DNA from: an uncultured Pirellulaceae bacterium
GTDB lineage: Bacteria > Planctomycetota > Planctomycetia > Pirellulales > Pirellulaceae
DNA length: 8,780 nt
Assembly: GCA_947258905.1 (NCBI GenBank)
Contig: CAMYKF010000713.1
Location: forward strand, 1 to 8,780
Reading direction: 5' to 3'
In this document: piece after piece, positions 1-6,909 of the stretch
Layout of the letters: the number at the start of each line of letters is the position of its first letter
Numbering within the stretch: the first letter of the stretch is position 1
The notes under the pieces: generated by a model
What the model saw: only the letters and a program-made list of their open reading frames with translations
Databases searched by the model: none
What the model was told of the DNA's origin: nothing
Program-made: the position numbers and the translations under genes

Positions 1-1290
1 CATCAGACCCAGACGGCGCGCGGCAAATGTGGCCATGCTGACATGATCTTCCTGATTGGCCGACGTGGGCAGACTGTCAACCGAAGCCGGATGAGCCAGT
101 GACTTGTTTTCGCTGGCCAGCGCGGCAGCCGTGACCTGGGCGATCATGAATCCCGAATCGACTCCGCCATGCTCCACCAGGAAGGCCGGCAATCCACTGA
201 GGTGCTTGTCCATCAACAGGGCGATTCGGCGTTCGGACAACGCGCCGATCTCGGCAATCGCCACTGCCAGCGCATCGGCGGCCATGGCAACTGGCTCGGC
301 GTGGAAGTTGCCTCCGGAAACGACGTCACCCGATTCGGCAAATACCAGCGGGTTGTCCGAAACCGCATTGGCCTCGCGCTCCAGAATGCCGGCCACATAT
401 CGCATCTGGTCCAGGCACGCGCCCATCACCTGGGGCTGGCAACGCAATGAGTAGGGGTCCTGTACCTTTTCGCAATCGGAATGCGACTGGCGAATCCCGC
501 TGTTGGCCAGCAATTCCCGATAGGCGGCAGCGCAATCCCGCTGGCCGGGATGCAAACGGACTTCGTGAACCCGCGCATCAAACGGCGCGTCGCTGCCGTG
601 CGCCGCGTCGACACTCATCGCTCCGGCCACCATCGCCGCAGCAAACACATCCGTTGCGGCAAACAATCCCTTGAGCGCCAAAGCGGTCGATACCTGAGTG
701 CCGTTGAGTAACGCCAGTCCCTCCTTGGGCTCCAGTTGTATGGGTTGGCAATCAATTCGCCCGAGTGCCTGGCCAGCATCCATCAACTGCCCATCGAATT
801 CCACTTCGCCCAGCCCAATCAACGCGCAGGCCAGATGAGCCAGTGGAGCCAAATCGCCGCACGCACCAACCGAACCCTGGCTGGGGATCTGCGGCACTAC
901 GCCCCAATTGGCCATCTGCAACAACGTATCGATCACGACGCGACGCACACCCGAAAAACCCCGGGCGAGCGAGTTGATTTTCAACAGCAGAATCATCCGC
1001 ACGACTTCGGGGGCAAGATTTCTGCCGACCCCCGCTGCGTGCGACAGCACCAGGTTGACTTGCAATTGCCTGAGGTCCTGCGAGGAAATTTTTTCCTGGG
1101 CCAGCGAACCAAACCCGGTATTGATGCCATAGACTGTTTGATCCTGCTCGACGATCGATTGCACCGTCGCCTGGGCACGGTCCACCACCCCGTACGCCGC
1201 ATCGTCGATCGACCAATGTTCGTGATCGCGCACCGCGGCTTTCAAGTCCTTGAGTGTTAGTTCGCCGGGATAAATATTAAACGTCGTCAA
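1..1290 (-). CDS. hutH: Histidine ammonia-lyase (histidase), C-terminus cut by window edge
   Basis: Histidase removes ammonia from L-histidine to give trans-urocanate, step one of histidine breakdown in the cytoplasm. The minus strand reads open for 430 residues from a TTG at 1290 to the window edge. The family is about 510 residues long, so roughly 80 are missing. I checked the frame codon by codon and found no frameshift. Residues matching the Pseudomonas putida active site are present: Tyr54 (VYGINTGFG), His84 (LSHAAG), Asn196 (LLNGTQ), Tyr280 and Arg283 (DPYSLR), Phe329 (GGNFH) and Glu414 (NQEDHVSM). The cofactor triad is Ala143-Cys144-Gly145 (SVGACGDLAPL), whereas the family norm is Ala-Ser-Gly. 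The TTG start is chosen because no in-frame ATG or GTG lies between the upstream stop (near 1408) and the conserved N-terminus (TTFNIYPGELTL). No clear Shine-Dalgarno is seen. It lies 129 bp downstream of hutU on the same strand and is probably co-transcribed with it. The identity is certain; the exact start is less so. Confidence 0.96.
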   Translation of the reverse strand, partial: MTTFNIYPGELTLKDLKAAVRDHEHWSIDDAAYGVVDRAQATVQSIVEQDQTVYGINTGFGSLAQEKISSQDLRQLQVNLVLSHAAGVGRNLAPEVVRMILLLKINSLARGFSGVRRVVIDTLLQMANWGVVPQIPSQGSVGACGDLAPLAHLACALIGLGEVEFDGQLMDAGQALGRIDCQPIQLEPKEGLALLNGTQVSTALALKGLFAATDVFAAAMVAGAMSVDAAHGSDAPFDARVHEVRLHPGQRDCAAAYRELLANSGIRQSHSDCEKVQDPYSLRCQPQVMGACLDQMRYVAGILEREANAVSDNPLVFAESGDVVSGGNFHAEPVAMAADALAVAIAEIGALSERRIALLMDKHLSGLPAFLVEHGGVDSGFMIAQVTAAALASENKSLAHPASVDSLPTSANQEDHVSMATFAARRLGLM

Positions 1291-1419
1291 GTTTTGTCTG
1301 CCAAAAAAATATCCTTGTCCTTGTCCTTGTCCTTTGTCTTCGTCCTTGTCGCAGTATTGGCGAGAGACAAGAATAAGGACGAGGACAAAGATGATGATGT
1401 CCTGTTACGCCTCTACCTG
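1291..1419. repeat. hutU-hutH spacer with hexamer repeat and long imperfect hairpin
   Basis: The plus strand carries CCTTGT three times in tandem (1313-1330), followed by variants CCTTTGT, CTTCGT and CCTTGT up to 1349. After a 15-base gap, 1365-1390 holds a near reverse complement (GACAAG, a 6-base insertion, then GACGAGGACAAAG). The arms can pair as GACAAG with CTTGTC, plus about 13 further pairs with one mismatch. In the hutU-hutH transcript this would be a large stem-loop just before the hutH start. Similar Asp/Lys/Glu-codon-like repeats occur between genes in planctomycete genomes as far as I recall. It is not a typical terminator, because the T-run (TTTTTTT on the minus strand) lies beyond extra unpaired hexamers. 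Confidence 0.7.
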
Positions 1420-3078
1420 TCACTCAAGCATCGGCAAATTCAGCTTGTGCTCGCGTGCACATTCAATCGCTTCCTCGTACCCGGCATCAGCGTGTCGCAT
1501 CACGCCGGTCGCCGGATCGTTGAAGAGGACTCGAGCGATCCGCGCATCGGCCGCTTCGCTGCCATCACAACAGATCACGACGCCGGAGTGCTGCGAAAAG
1601 CCCATGCCGACGCCGCCACCGTGATGGAAACTGACCCAGGTCGCGCCGCTGGCCGTGTTCAGCAAGGCATTCAGCAGCGGCCAGTCGGACACTGCATCCG
1701 ATCCGTCCTTCATCGATTCGGTCTCGCGGTTGGGACTGGCCACCGATCCTGAATCCAGATGATCCCGCCCGATGACCACGGGCGCTGACAGCTCGCCTGT
1801 GCGAACCATTTCGTTGAAGGCCAGACCCAGGCGGTGCCGATCGCCGAGTCCCACCCAGCAAATTCGCGACGGCAAGCCCTGAAACTGAATGCGTTCCCGC
1901 GCCATATCCAGCCAGTTGTGCAAGTGCGGATCGTCGGGAATCAACTCCTTCACTTTGGCATCGGTTTTGTAAATATCCTCGGGATCGCCCGACAAGGCCG
2001 CCCAGCGAAACGGACCAATGCCGCGGCAGAACAACGGGCGGACGTAGGCCGGCACAAACCCCGGAAAGTCAAACGCGTTGGTGACGCCTTCATCTGCCGC
2101 GACCTGACGAATGTTGTTTCCGTAGTCGAACGTGGGGATGCCCTGATGGCAGAATTTCAGCATGGCACGCACGTGTACGGCCATCGATTGTTTGGCTTGA
2201 CGAATCACTCGCTCGGGATCCGTTTGCCGCAACTGTTCGGCTTGCTCCTGTGTCCAGCCGATGGGCAAATAGCCGTTCAGCGGATCGTGGGCCGACGTCT
2301 GATCAGTCACGGCGTCGGGCCGAATGCCACGCTCGACCATTTGCGGCAGGACTTCGGCCGCGTTGCCCAGCAGACCGACCGACAACGGCTGATTATCGGA
2401 GCAGGCCTGCTCGATCAGTTGCAGTGCTTCCTCCAGGTCTGTCGCCTTTTTATCGACGTAACCAGTTTTCAATCGCATGTCGATTCGCGATTCGTCGCAC
2501 TCGACGGCCAGCATCGATGCGCCGGCCATGGTGCAGGCCAGCGGCTGTGCGCCGCCCATGCCGCCCAGCCCGGCGGTCAAAAACCACTTGCCGCTGAGGT
2601 CGCCGCCAAAATGCTTTTTCCCGACCGAAATAAACGTCTCGTAGGTGCCCTGCACAATGCCCTGACTGCCAATGTAGATCCACGAGCCGGCGGTCATCTG
2701 CCCATACATGATCAGACCGGCGCGATCCAGTTCGTGAAAGTGTTCCCAGGTGGCCCAGTGCGGCACGAGATTGCTGTTGGCAATCAGCACCCGTGGTGCA
2801 TCCTCGTGAGTTCGAAAAACGCCAACCGGTTTGCCCGATTGAACCAGCAGTGTCTGGTCGGCTTCCAGATTCCGCAATGACTCGACTATCTTGTCAAAGC
2901 ATTCCCAGTTGCGGGCCGCCCGGCCAATGCCTCCGTAGACCACCAGCTCCTCGGGCTTTTCCGCCACTCCGGGATCCAGGTTGTTCATCAACATCCGCAA
3001 AGGTGCTTCGGTCAGCCAGCTTTTGCAGGTAAGCTCATTGCCATGCGGCGCCTTGATGTTGCGGTGCAGGGTAGCCAT
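1420..3078 (-). CDS. hutU: Urocanate hydratase (urocanase)
   Basis: Urocanase adds water to urocanate to give 4-imidazolone-5-propionate, the second step of the hut pathway, using tightly bound NAD+. The protein is 552 residues, against about 555-560 for the family. It has the N-terminal VVYGGIGRAARNW, a glycine-rich segment at 169-177 (AGLGGMGGAQP) and FCRGIGPFRW at 350-359. The urocanase signature FQGLPSRICW spans 399-408; its Cys407 corresponds to the essential active-site cysteine. It is followed by GRDHLDSGSVASPNRETE (437-454) and FHHGGGVGMGFSQHSG (484-499). The start is the ATG at 3078 (MATLHRNIKAPHG). The frame stays open 45 codons further to 3213, but that extension is low-complexity, matches nothing in the family and covers the likely promoter. 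No Shine-Dalgarno is evident. It is the first gene of the leftward hutU-hutH unit. Confidence 0.98.
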   Translation of the reverse strand: MATLHRNIKAPHGNELTCKSWLTEAPLRMLMNNLDPGVAEKPEELVVYGGIGRAARNWECFDKIVESLRNLEADQTLLVQSGKPVGVFRTHEDAPRVLIANSNLVPHWATWEHFHELDRAGLIMYGQMTAGSWIYIGSQGIVQGTYETFISVGKKHFGGDLSGKWFLTAGLGGMGGAQPLACTMAGASMLAVECDESRIDMRLKTGYVDKKATDLEEALQLIEQACSDNQPLSVGLLGNAAEVLPQMVERGIRPDAVTDQTSAHDPLNGYLPIGWTQEQAEQLRQTDPERVIRQAKQSMAVHVRAMLKFCHQGIPTFDYGNNIRQVAADEGVTNAFDFPGFVPAYVRPLFCRGIGPFRWAALSGDPEDIYKTDAKVKELIPDDPHLHNWLDMARERIQFQGLPSRICWVGLGDRHRLGLAFNEMVRTGELSAPVVIGRDHLDSGSVASPNRETESMKDGSDAVSDWPLLNALLNTASGATWVSFHHGGGVGMGFSQHSGVVICCDGSEAADARIARVLFNDPATGVMRHADAGYEEAIECAREHKLNLPMLE

Positions 3079-3150
3079 GGGATTCGTGTCTTTTTTGTTG
3101 ACGGTAAGGAATGCATTCACTTGAGTGCGGCAAGCAGTCGAATTAGAACG

Positions 3151-3179
3151 ATTTTCCCCCGCTGTGTCATCGAACTCAA
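3151..3179 (-). promoter_or_regulatory. Candidate sigma70-type promoter for hutU-hutH
   Basis: On the minus strand TTGAGT (3179-3174) lies 17 bases before GAAAAT (3156-3151). Each matches its consensus at four of six positions, with ideal spacing. It would start transcription near 3144 and give a leader of roughly 65 bases before the hutU ATG. The match is weak and could be chance. Confidence 0.25.
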
Positions 3180-3232
3180 CCGCACCTGAGCTACATCGTA
3201 GCCGGATTCGCAAGAGGATCTTGCGCTTTTTT

Positions 3233-3291
3233 CAACCTCTCCCATGATTGGGAGAGGTCAGGACCCGCTTTAAGCGGGGCCTGGGTGAGGG
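3233..3291. repeat. Three-arm palindromic repeat, copy A
   Basis: Arm 1 CCTCTCCC and arm 2 GGGAGAGG form a perfect hairpin around ATGATT (nine pairs if the adjacent A-T pair is counted). A second hairpin follows: CAGG (3259-3262) with CCTG (3280-3283), enclosing CCCGCT (3264-3269) with AGCGGG (3273-3278). A third arm, GGGTGAGGG, ends the element and is a near copy of arm 2. A copy with 55 of 59 identical bases lies at 8513-8571, and two more distant relatives are at 4674 and 4758. It is probably a non-autonomous dispersed element of the REP or MITE type; no transposase is in the window. Confidence 0.85.
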
Positions 3292-3398
3292 CTGATGGAT
3301 GGATAACGATTCATGGGACCAAATCCAAGTAAAACGACCCAACGCTCCCACCTATTTTTAAAGGGGGGCAGGGGGGTTCAACCGGCAACGCAGATTAC

Positions 3399-3418
3399 CC
3401 GAAGTGTTGGCACTTCGG
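3399..3418. repeat. Perfect hairpin before hutI
   Basis: CCGAAGTG (3399-3406) and CACTTCGG (3411-3418) form a perfect eight-pair stem around TTGG. The flanks resemble a GTAGCCGAAGT-type dispersed repeat that I associate with planctomycete genomes. The stem ends 21 bases before the hutI ATG, so it would sit in the hutI leader. It could affect translation or simply be repeat debris. It also contains the in-frame GTG that would extend hutI by 12 codons. Confidence 0.7.
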
Positions 3419-3439
3419 CTACGTAACCACCTCACTCCA

Positions 3440-4663
3440 ATGGACAACAACCACCAACTGTTTCTCGACTTTCACCTGATCACCATGCAGCCGGACGGCG
3501 AGCCATATGGTCTGGTCCGTGACGCTGCGCTGGTGGTGCGAAACGGTGTGATCGACTGGCTCGGTTCGGCGACCGAATTCAACAAACAGGATTTCGAGGG
3601 TACCGTCATCAAAGGCGAAGGCCGGTTCCTCTCGCCCGGGCTGATCGATTGTCATACACACCTGGTTTGGGGCGGCAGCCGGGCGGACGAATGGGAACAG
3701 CGACTGAGTGGCGTGTCGTACGAAGAAATCGCGCGGCAAGGCGGCGGTATTCTCTCCACCGTGCGAGCCACCCGTGAAGCGGACGAAGCGACGTTGTATG
3801 CAGCGGCACGCGATCGCATCGAGTACCTGATGCGGCAAGGCGTGACGACGCTGGAAATCAAATCCGGATACGGACTCGAGATCGAAACCGAACTCAAAAT
3901 GCTGCGTGTGGCCACCGATCTGCGCGACTCGATGCCCGTCGATGTGGTGAGAACCTTTCTCGGCGCCCACGCGCTGCCTGTCGAATTCGCCGGCCGCCCC
4001 GACGAGTACATTGATCTGGTTTGCGGTGAGATGATGACGGCCGCCGCCGCTCACTGCGAAGCGGTGGATGTATTCTGCGAAGGGATTGGCTTCGATATCG
4101 AGCAAACACGCCGCGTACTGGAAGCTGGCAAATCGCACGGTCGGCAACTGAAGATCCACGCCGAACAACTCTCCAACCTCGGTGGCGCGGGTCTGGCGGC
4201 CGAAATGGGTGCCGTCTCGGCCGACCATCTGGAATACCTGGACGAATCGGGCGTGCAGGCCATGGCAGAGCAGGGTACGGTCGCTGTGTTGTTGCCCGGA
4301 GCGTATTATTTCATCCACGAAACACAAATTCCGCCCATCGATTTGTTCCGCCAGTATGGCGTGCCGATGGCCGTCGCCACGGACGCCAATCCGGGAAGCT
4401 CGCCGGTGGCCAGCCTGTCGCTGATGATGAACATGGCTTGCACCCTGTTTCGGCTAACGCCCGAGGAAGCCTGGGCGGGAGTGACACGAAATGCGGCGGC
4501 CGCGCTGGGACTGGGCCAGCGCGTGGGCACGCTGGAAGTCGGCAAACAGGCGGACCTGGTCGTCTGGAATATCAACTCACCGGCCGAACTGGCCTACGGT
4601 ATCGGTCACAATCCCTGTCGCACCGTTTACAAACACGGCGAGGCGCAGGTGTATGGAGCGTGA
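3440..4663 (+). CDS. hutI: Imidazolonepropionase
   Basis: HutI hydrolyses 4-imidazolone-5-propionate to N-formimino-L-glutamate, the third step of histidine breakdown, in the cytoplasm. It is a metal-dependent amidohydrolase with a TIM-barrel fold. From ATG 3440 the protein is 407 residues, typical for the family. Visible landmarks are the metal-binding HxH (His72 and His74 in GLIDCHTHLVWGGSR), KSGYGLEIETELKMLR (131-146), KIHAEQ with His240 and Glu242, His263 in SADHLEYL and Asp325 in VATDANPGSSP. The C-terminal VGTLEVGKQADLVVWN is usual for amidohydrolases. An upstream in-frame GTG at 3404 lies inside a repeat hairpin and adds 12 residues with no family match, so I reject it. No Shine-Dalgarno is evident. 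hutI is divergent from hutU and 193 bp upstream of the formiminotransferase gene on the same strand. Confidence 0.97.
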   Translation: MDNNHQLFLDFHLITMQPDGEPYGLVRDAALVVRNGVIDWLGSATEFNKQDFEGTVIKGEGRFLSPGLIDCHTHLVWGGSRADEWEQRLSGVSYEEIARQGGGILSTVRATREADEATLYAAARDRIEYLMRQGVTTLEIKSGYGLEIETELKMLRVATDLRDSMPVDVVRTFLGAHALPVEFAGRPDEYIDLVCGEMMTAAAAHCEAVDVFCEGIGFDIEQTRRVLEAGKSHGRQLKIHAEQLSNLGGAGLAAEMGAVSADHLEYLDESGVQAMAEQGTVAVLLPGAYYFIHETQIPPIDLFRQYGVPMAVATDANPGSSPVASLSLMMNMACTLFRLTPEEAWAGVTRNAAAALGLGQRVGTLEVGKQADLVVWNINSPAELAYGIGHNPCRTVYKHGEAQVYGA

Positions 4664-4673
4664 GAACACCAGG

Positions 4674-4723
4674 GTTACCCTCCCCCCGGGAGGGTCGGGA
4701 GCGCAGCGACCGGGGAGGGCAAA
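4674..4723. repeat. Three-arm GC-rich repeat, copy C
   Basis: CCCTCCC (4678-4684) pairs with GGGAGGG (4688-4694) over seven bases around CCC. A GTCG...CGAC stem follows, then a third arm GGGGAGGG (4712-4719), which could also pair with the first arm. It lies ten bases after the hutI stop codon and is inverted relative to copy D. As RNA it could act as a hairpin between hutI and ftcD; there is no T-run, so it is not a classical terminator. Confidence 0.8.
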
Positions 4724-4757
4724 CTAATACAATCTCGAAGCGATCGTTGAACAATAA

Positions 4758-4815
4758 CAAACCCTCCCCGCATCCCGATGAATCGGGATTGCGACCCTCC
4801 CAGAGGGAGGGTGAC
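4758..4815. repeat. Three-arm GC-rich repeat, copy D (inverted relative to C)
   Basis: The parts are CCCTCCCC (4762-4769), a perfect seven-pair hairpin ATCCCGA (4772-4778) with TCGGGAT (4783-4789) around TGAA, then CCCTCCC (4795-4801) with GGGAGGG (4805-4811) around AGA. Read on the minus strand it has the same order as copy C: arm 1, arm 2, variable stem, arm 3. It ends 42 bases before the ftcD ATG. The C and D pair in inverted orientation could fold into a larger structure in a hutI-ftcD transcript. Confidence 0.8.
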
Positions 4816-4856
4816 ATTTAATTTAGCCGCATAAAATCCGGCAATTTGGAACCGAC

Positions 4857-6527
4857 ATGAAACAACTGATTGAATGCGTACCCAATATCAGCGAAGGCCG
4901 CGACGAAAAAGTCATTGCGGACGTTAGCCAGATTGTGGAAACCGTTGACGGTGTCCGTTTGCTGGATGTGGACCCCGGCAAGGCCACCAACCGAACAGTT
5001 ATCACGTTGGTTGGCGAGCCGCAGCCTGTTATCGACGCGGCGTTTCTGCTGATCGAAAAAGCCAGCCAGCTGATCGACATGAGCAAACATCAGGGCGAGC
5101 ATCCACGGTTCGGCGCTACCGATGTGTGTCCCCTGATTCCCATCTCGGGGATCACGATGGAGGAGACCGTCGAGTACGCCCATCGACTGGGGAAACGTGT
5201 CGGGGATGAACTGTCGATTCCGGTTTATTTCTACGAGAACGCGGCAACGGAAGAAAAACGCCGCAACCTGGCTACGGTGCGGGCCGGGCAGTACGAAGGC
5301 CTGCCCAGGAAACTTCAGGATCCGGACTGGAAACCCGACGCTGGACCTGACGTCTTCAACGCCCGCTCGGGCGCGACGGCCATCTCGGCGCGGGATTTCC
5401 TGGTGGCCTACAACGTCAACCTCAACACGACTTCCACTCGACGCGCAAACGCCATTGCATTTGACGTACGGGAAGCGGGACGAGTGAAAACCAAAGGGGG
5501 CGTGGCGCAACGCGACGCCGACGGCAATGCCATCCGCGTGCCCGGCCAGTTAAAGGCCGTTAAGGGAATCGGCTGGTACATCGAAGAATACGGTATCTGC
5601 CAGATTTCCATGAACCTGACCAACATCAACATTACTTCCATCCATGAGGCCTTTGAGGCAACTCGCGAGAGCGCCAACCGGCGGGGCATGCGAGTCACCG
5701 GCTCGGAACTGGTCGGCCTGGTACCCCGGCAGGCCATGATCGATGCCGGCGAATATTACCTGACGCGACAAAAGAGGTCTTTGGGTGTTTCCGATGCCGA
5801 GAAGATCAAGATCGCCGTCAAATCACTGGGACTCGATGACCTGACTCCCTTTGATCCCCGCAAAAGCATTATCGAATACGCCATGGAAGACGAATCGGCC
5901 AATCCGCTTTTGAAAATGAAACTGGTTGACTTTGCTGACGAAACGGCTTCCGAATCGATGGCCCCCGGCGGCGGCAGTGTATCAGCCTATGTTGGCGCTT
6001 TGGGTGTCAGCCTGGCAACCATGGTCGCGAATCTCTCCGCACACAAACGGGGCTGGGACGACCGCTGGCAAGAGTTTTCCGAATGGGCAGTCAAGGGTCA
6101 ACGACTCAAGGACCAGTTGCTGGTGCTGGTCGACGAAGACACCCACGCCTTCAATCAAATCATCGCTTCCTTTCGCCTGCCCAAAGGGACTGACGAGGAG
6201 AAAGCTGCGCGGCAAGCAGCCATTGATGCGGCGACACGCCACGCCATTGAAGTGCCCTTTCGCGTGATGCAGGTTTCGCTGGAATCCATGCAGGTGATCA
6301 AGGCCATGGCCGAAATTGGCAATCCGGCGTCGGCCAGTGATGCCGGCGTGGGCGGCTTGTGCGCCCGGGCCGCGGTTCGGGGAGCTTGTCTGAACGTAAA
6401 AATCAATACGGCGGACCTGGATGACGCGGAGTATGTCGCGGAAAAACTTGCCGCCGCCCGGCAGATGCTCGACAAGGCCTCCAAACTGGAAGACGAAATA
6501 TTAAGCATCGTCGAAGCAACCAAATAA
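4857..6527 (+). CDS. ftcD: Glutamate formimidoyltransferase / formimidoyl-THF cyclodeaminase (bifunctional)
   Basis: This enzyme moves the formimino group of N-formiminoglutamate to tetrahydrofolate, then releases ammonia to give 5,10-methenyl-THF and free glutamate. The 556-residue length suits the fused two-domain form (mammalian FTCD is about 541). Residues 1-330 are the transferase: CVPNISEGRD (7-16), and KHQGEHPRFGATDVCPLIP with His82 at the position of the catalytic histidine in mammalian FTCD. SGATAISARDFLVAYNVNLN (171-190) is also typical. Residues 335-556 are the cyclodeaminase: APGGGSVSAYVGALG (369-383), VDEDTHAFNQI (425-435) and GNPASASDAGVGGL (488-501). The ATG at 4857 starts the conserved N-terminus; a weak GGAA lies about five bases upstream. 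It completes the pathway begun by hutH, hutU and hutI, replacing a HutG or HutE/F route. It may be co-transcribed with hutI across a repeat-filled 193-bp gap. Confidence 0.96.
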   Translation: MKQLIECVPNISEGRDEKVIADVSQIVETVDGVRLLDVDPGKATNRTVITLVGEPQPVIDAAFLLIEKASQLIDMSKHQGEHPRFGATDVCPLIPISGITMEETVEYAHRLGKRVGDELSIPVYFYENAATEEKRRNLATVRAGQYEGLPRKLQDPDWKPDAGPDVFNARSGATAISARDFLVAYNVNLNTTSTRRANAIAFDVREAGRVKTKGGVAQRDADGNAIRVPGQLKAVKGIGWYIEEYGICQISMNLTNINITSIHEAFEATRESANRRGMRVTGSELVGLVPRQAMIDAGEYYLTRQKRSLGVSDAEKIKIAVKSLGLDDLTPFDPRKSIIEYAMEDESANPLLKMKLVDFADETASESMAPGGGSVSAYVGALGVSLATMVANLSAHKRGWDDRWQEFSEWAVKGQRLKDQLLVLVDEDTHAFNQIIASFRLPKGTDEEKAARQAAIDAATRHAIEVPFRVMQVSLESMQVIKAMAEIGNPASASDAGVGGLCARAAVRGACLNVKINTADLDDAEYVAEKLAAARQMLDKASKLEDEILSIVEATK

Positions 6528-6544
6528 CGGGCGACGGCCCCGGG

Positions 6545-6816
6545 TACATCGTGCGCAAGAATGTGCGCAGTTGATCAGTCCCGAAGGGACGGTCCTACGT
6601 CAGCCCGGGGTGAAACCCCTGGTACATCGTGCGCAAGAAAGTGCGCAGTTGATCAGTCCCGAAGGGACGGTCCTATGTCAGCCCGGGGTGAAACCCCGGG
6701 TACATCGTGCGCAAGAAGGTGCGCAGTTGATCAGTCCCGAAGGGACGGTCCTACGTCAGCCCGGGGTGAAACCCCGGGGACATCGTGCGCAAGAAAATGC
6801 GCAGCCCCGAAGGGGC
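6545..6816 (+). repeat. 78-bp tandem repeat, three full units and a diverged fourth
   Basis: Units lie at 6545-6622, 6623-6700 and 6701-6778, nearly identical and exactly 78 bp apart. A fourth (6779-6816) diverges after its first 26 bases. The end of a preceding unit (CCCCGGG, 6538-6544) is also visible. Each unit encodes three stems: TGCGC with GCGCA around a short A-rich loop, GTCCC-GAA-GGGAC, and CCCGGGGT-GAA-ACCCCGGG. Unit 1 has one mismatch in the last stem. In unit 4 the middle stem is GCCCC-GAA-GGGGC, a compensatory U-A to C-G change. It begins 17 bases after the ftcD stop. There are no varied spacers, so it is not CRISPR. Confidence 0.92.
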
Positions 6817-6823
6817 GGCCCTA

Positions 6824-6835
6824 AACCCTTTCAGG
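6824..6835. repeat. Small hairpin between the direct and inverted repeat units
   Basis: ACCCTTTCAGGGCT contains CCCT-TTC-AGGG, a four-pair stem with a triloop, directly after the diverged fourth unit. With the GCCCC-GAA-GGGGC stem before it, it resembles a second repeat type read on the minus strand. The stem is too short to judge alone. Confidence 0.35.
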
Positions 6836-6859
6836 GCTTCATTGTTTTCCGCCTTTCAA

Positions 6860-6909
6860 CCCGGGTTTCACCCTGGGCTGACATAGGACCGTCCCTTCGG
6901 GACTGATCT
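6860..6909 (-). repeat. Inverted partial copy of the 78-bp unit
   Basis: The reverse complement of this stretch reads GATCAGTCCCGAAGGGACGG, then TCCTATGTCAGCCC and a slightly shortened GGGTGAAACCC stem. It covers about 50 bases of the 78-bp unit. With the direct units at 6545-6778 it forms a large inverted repeat that could pair over some 50 bases, either as DNA cruciform or RNA. Confidence 0.88.

Larger units (their letters stand above)
3079..3439. other. Divergent hutU/hutI control region filled with palindromic repeats
   Basis: This 361-bp stretch separates the leftward hutU and rightward hutI starts and holds no credible gene. It must carry the promoters for both arms. It includes a weak candidate hutU promoter (3151-3179), a three-arm repeat (3233-3291), a purine-rich tract with two G6 runs (3362-3377) and a perfect hairpin just before hutI (3399-3418). 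A GTAGCCGGATTCGC-like piece at 3198-3211 may be a fragment of a further repeat. I see no clear dyad that would serve as a hut repressor operator, and no regulator gene lies in the window. Confidence 0.6.

Noticed and set aside
736..1260. 174-codon plus-strand frame and other frames over hutH
   Set aside because: hutH reads continuously on the minus strand with catalytic motifs. These frames are by-products of its GC-rich codons.
1834..2880. 348-codon open frame on the plus strand antisense to hutU
   Set aside because: It mirrors the hutU codons, shows no recognisable domain, and hutU on the other strand is a full, conserved enzyme.
3404..3439. N-terminal 12-residue extension of HutI from GTG 3404
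   Set aside because: The GTG lies inside a palindromic repeat and the added residues have no family counterpart; ATG 3440 gives the normal length.
6545..6816. CRISPR array
   Set aside because: The whole 78-bp period is conserved, with no unique spacers and no cas genes.
6561..6906. Two overlapping frames encoding 26-residue repeat peptides
   Set aside because: The 78-bp DNA repeat is a multiple of three, so any stop-free frame becomes a repeat peptide. The same DNA is repeat-like in all frames and forms perfect stems, and an inverted copy follows.
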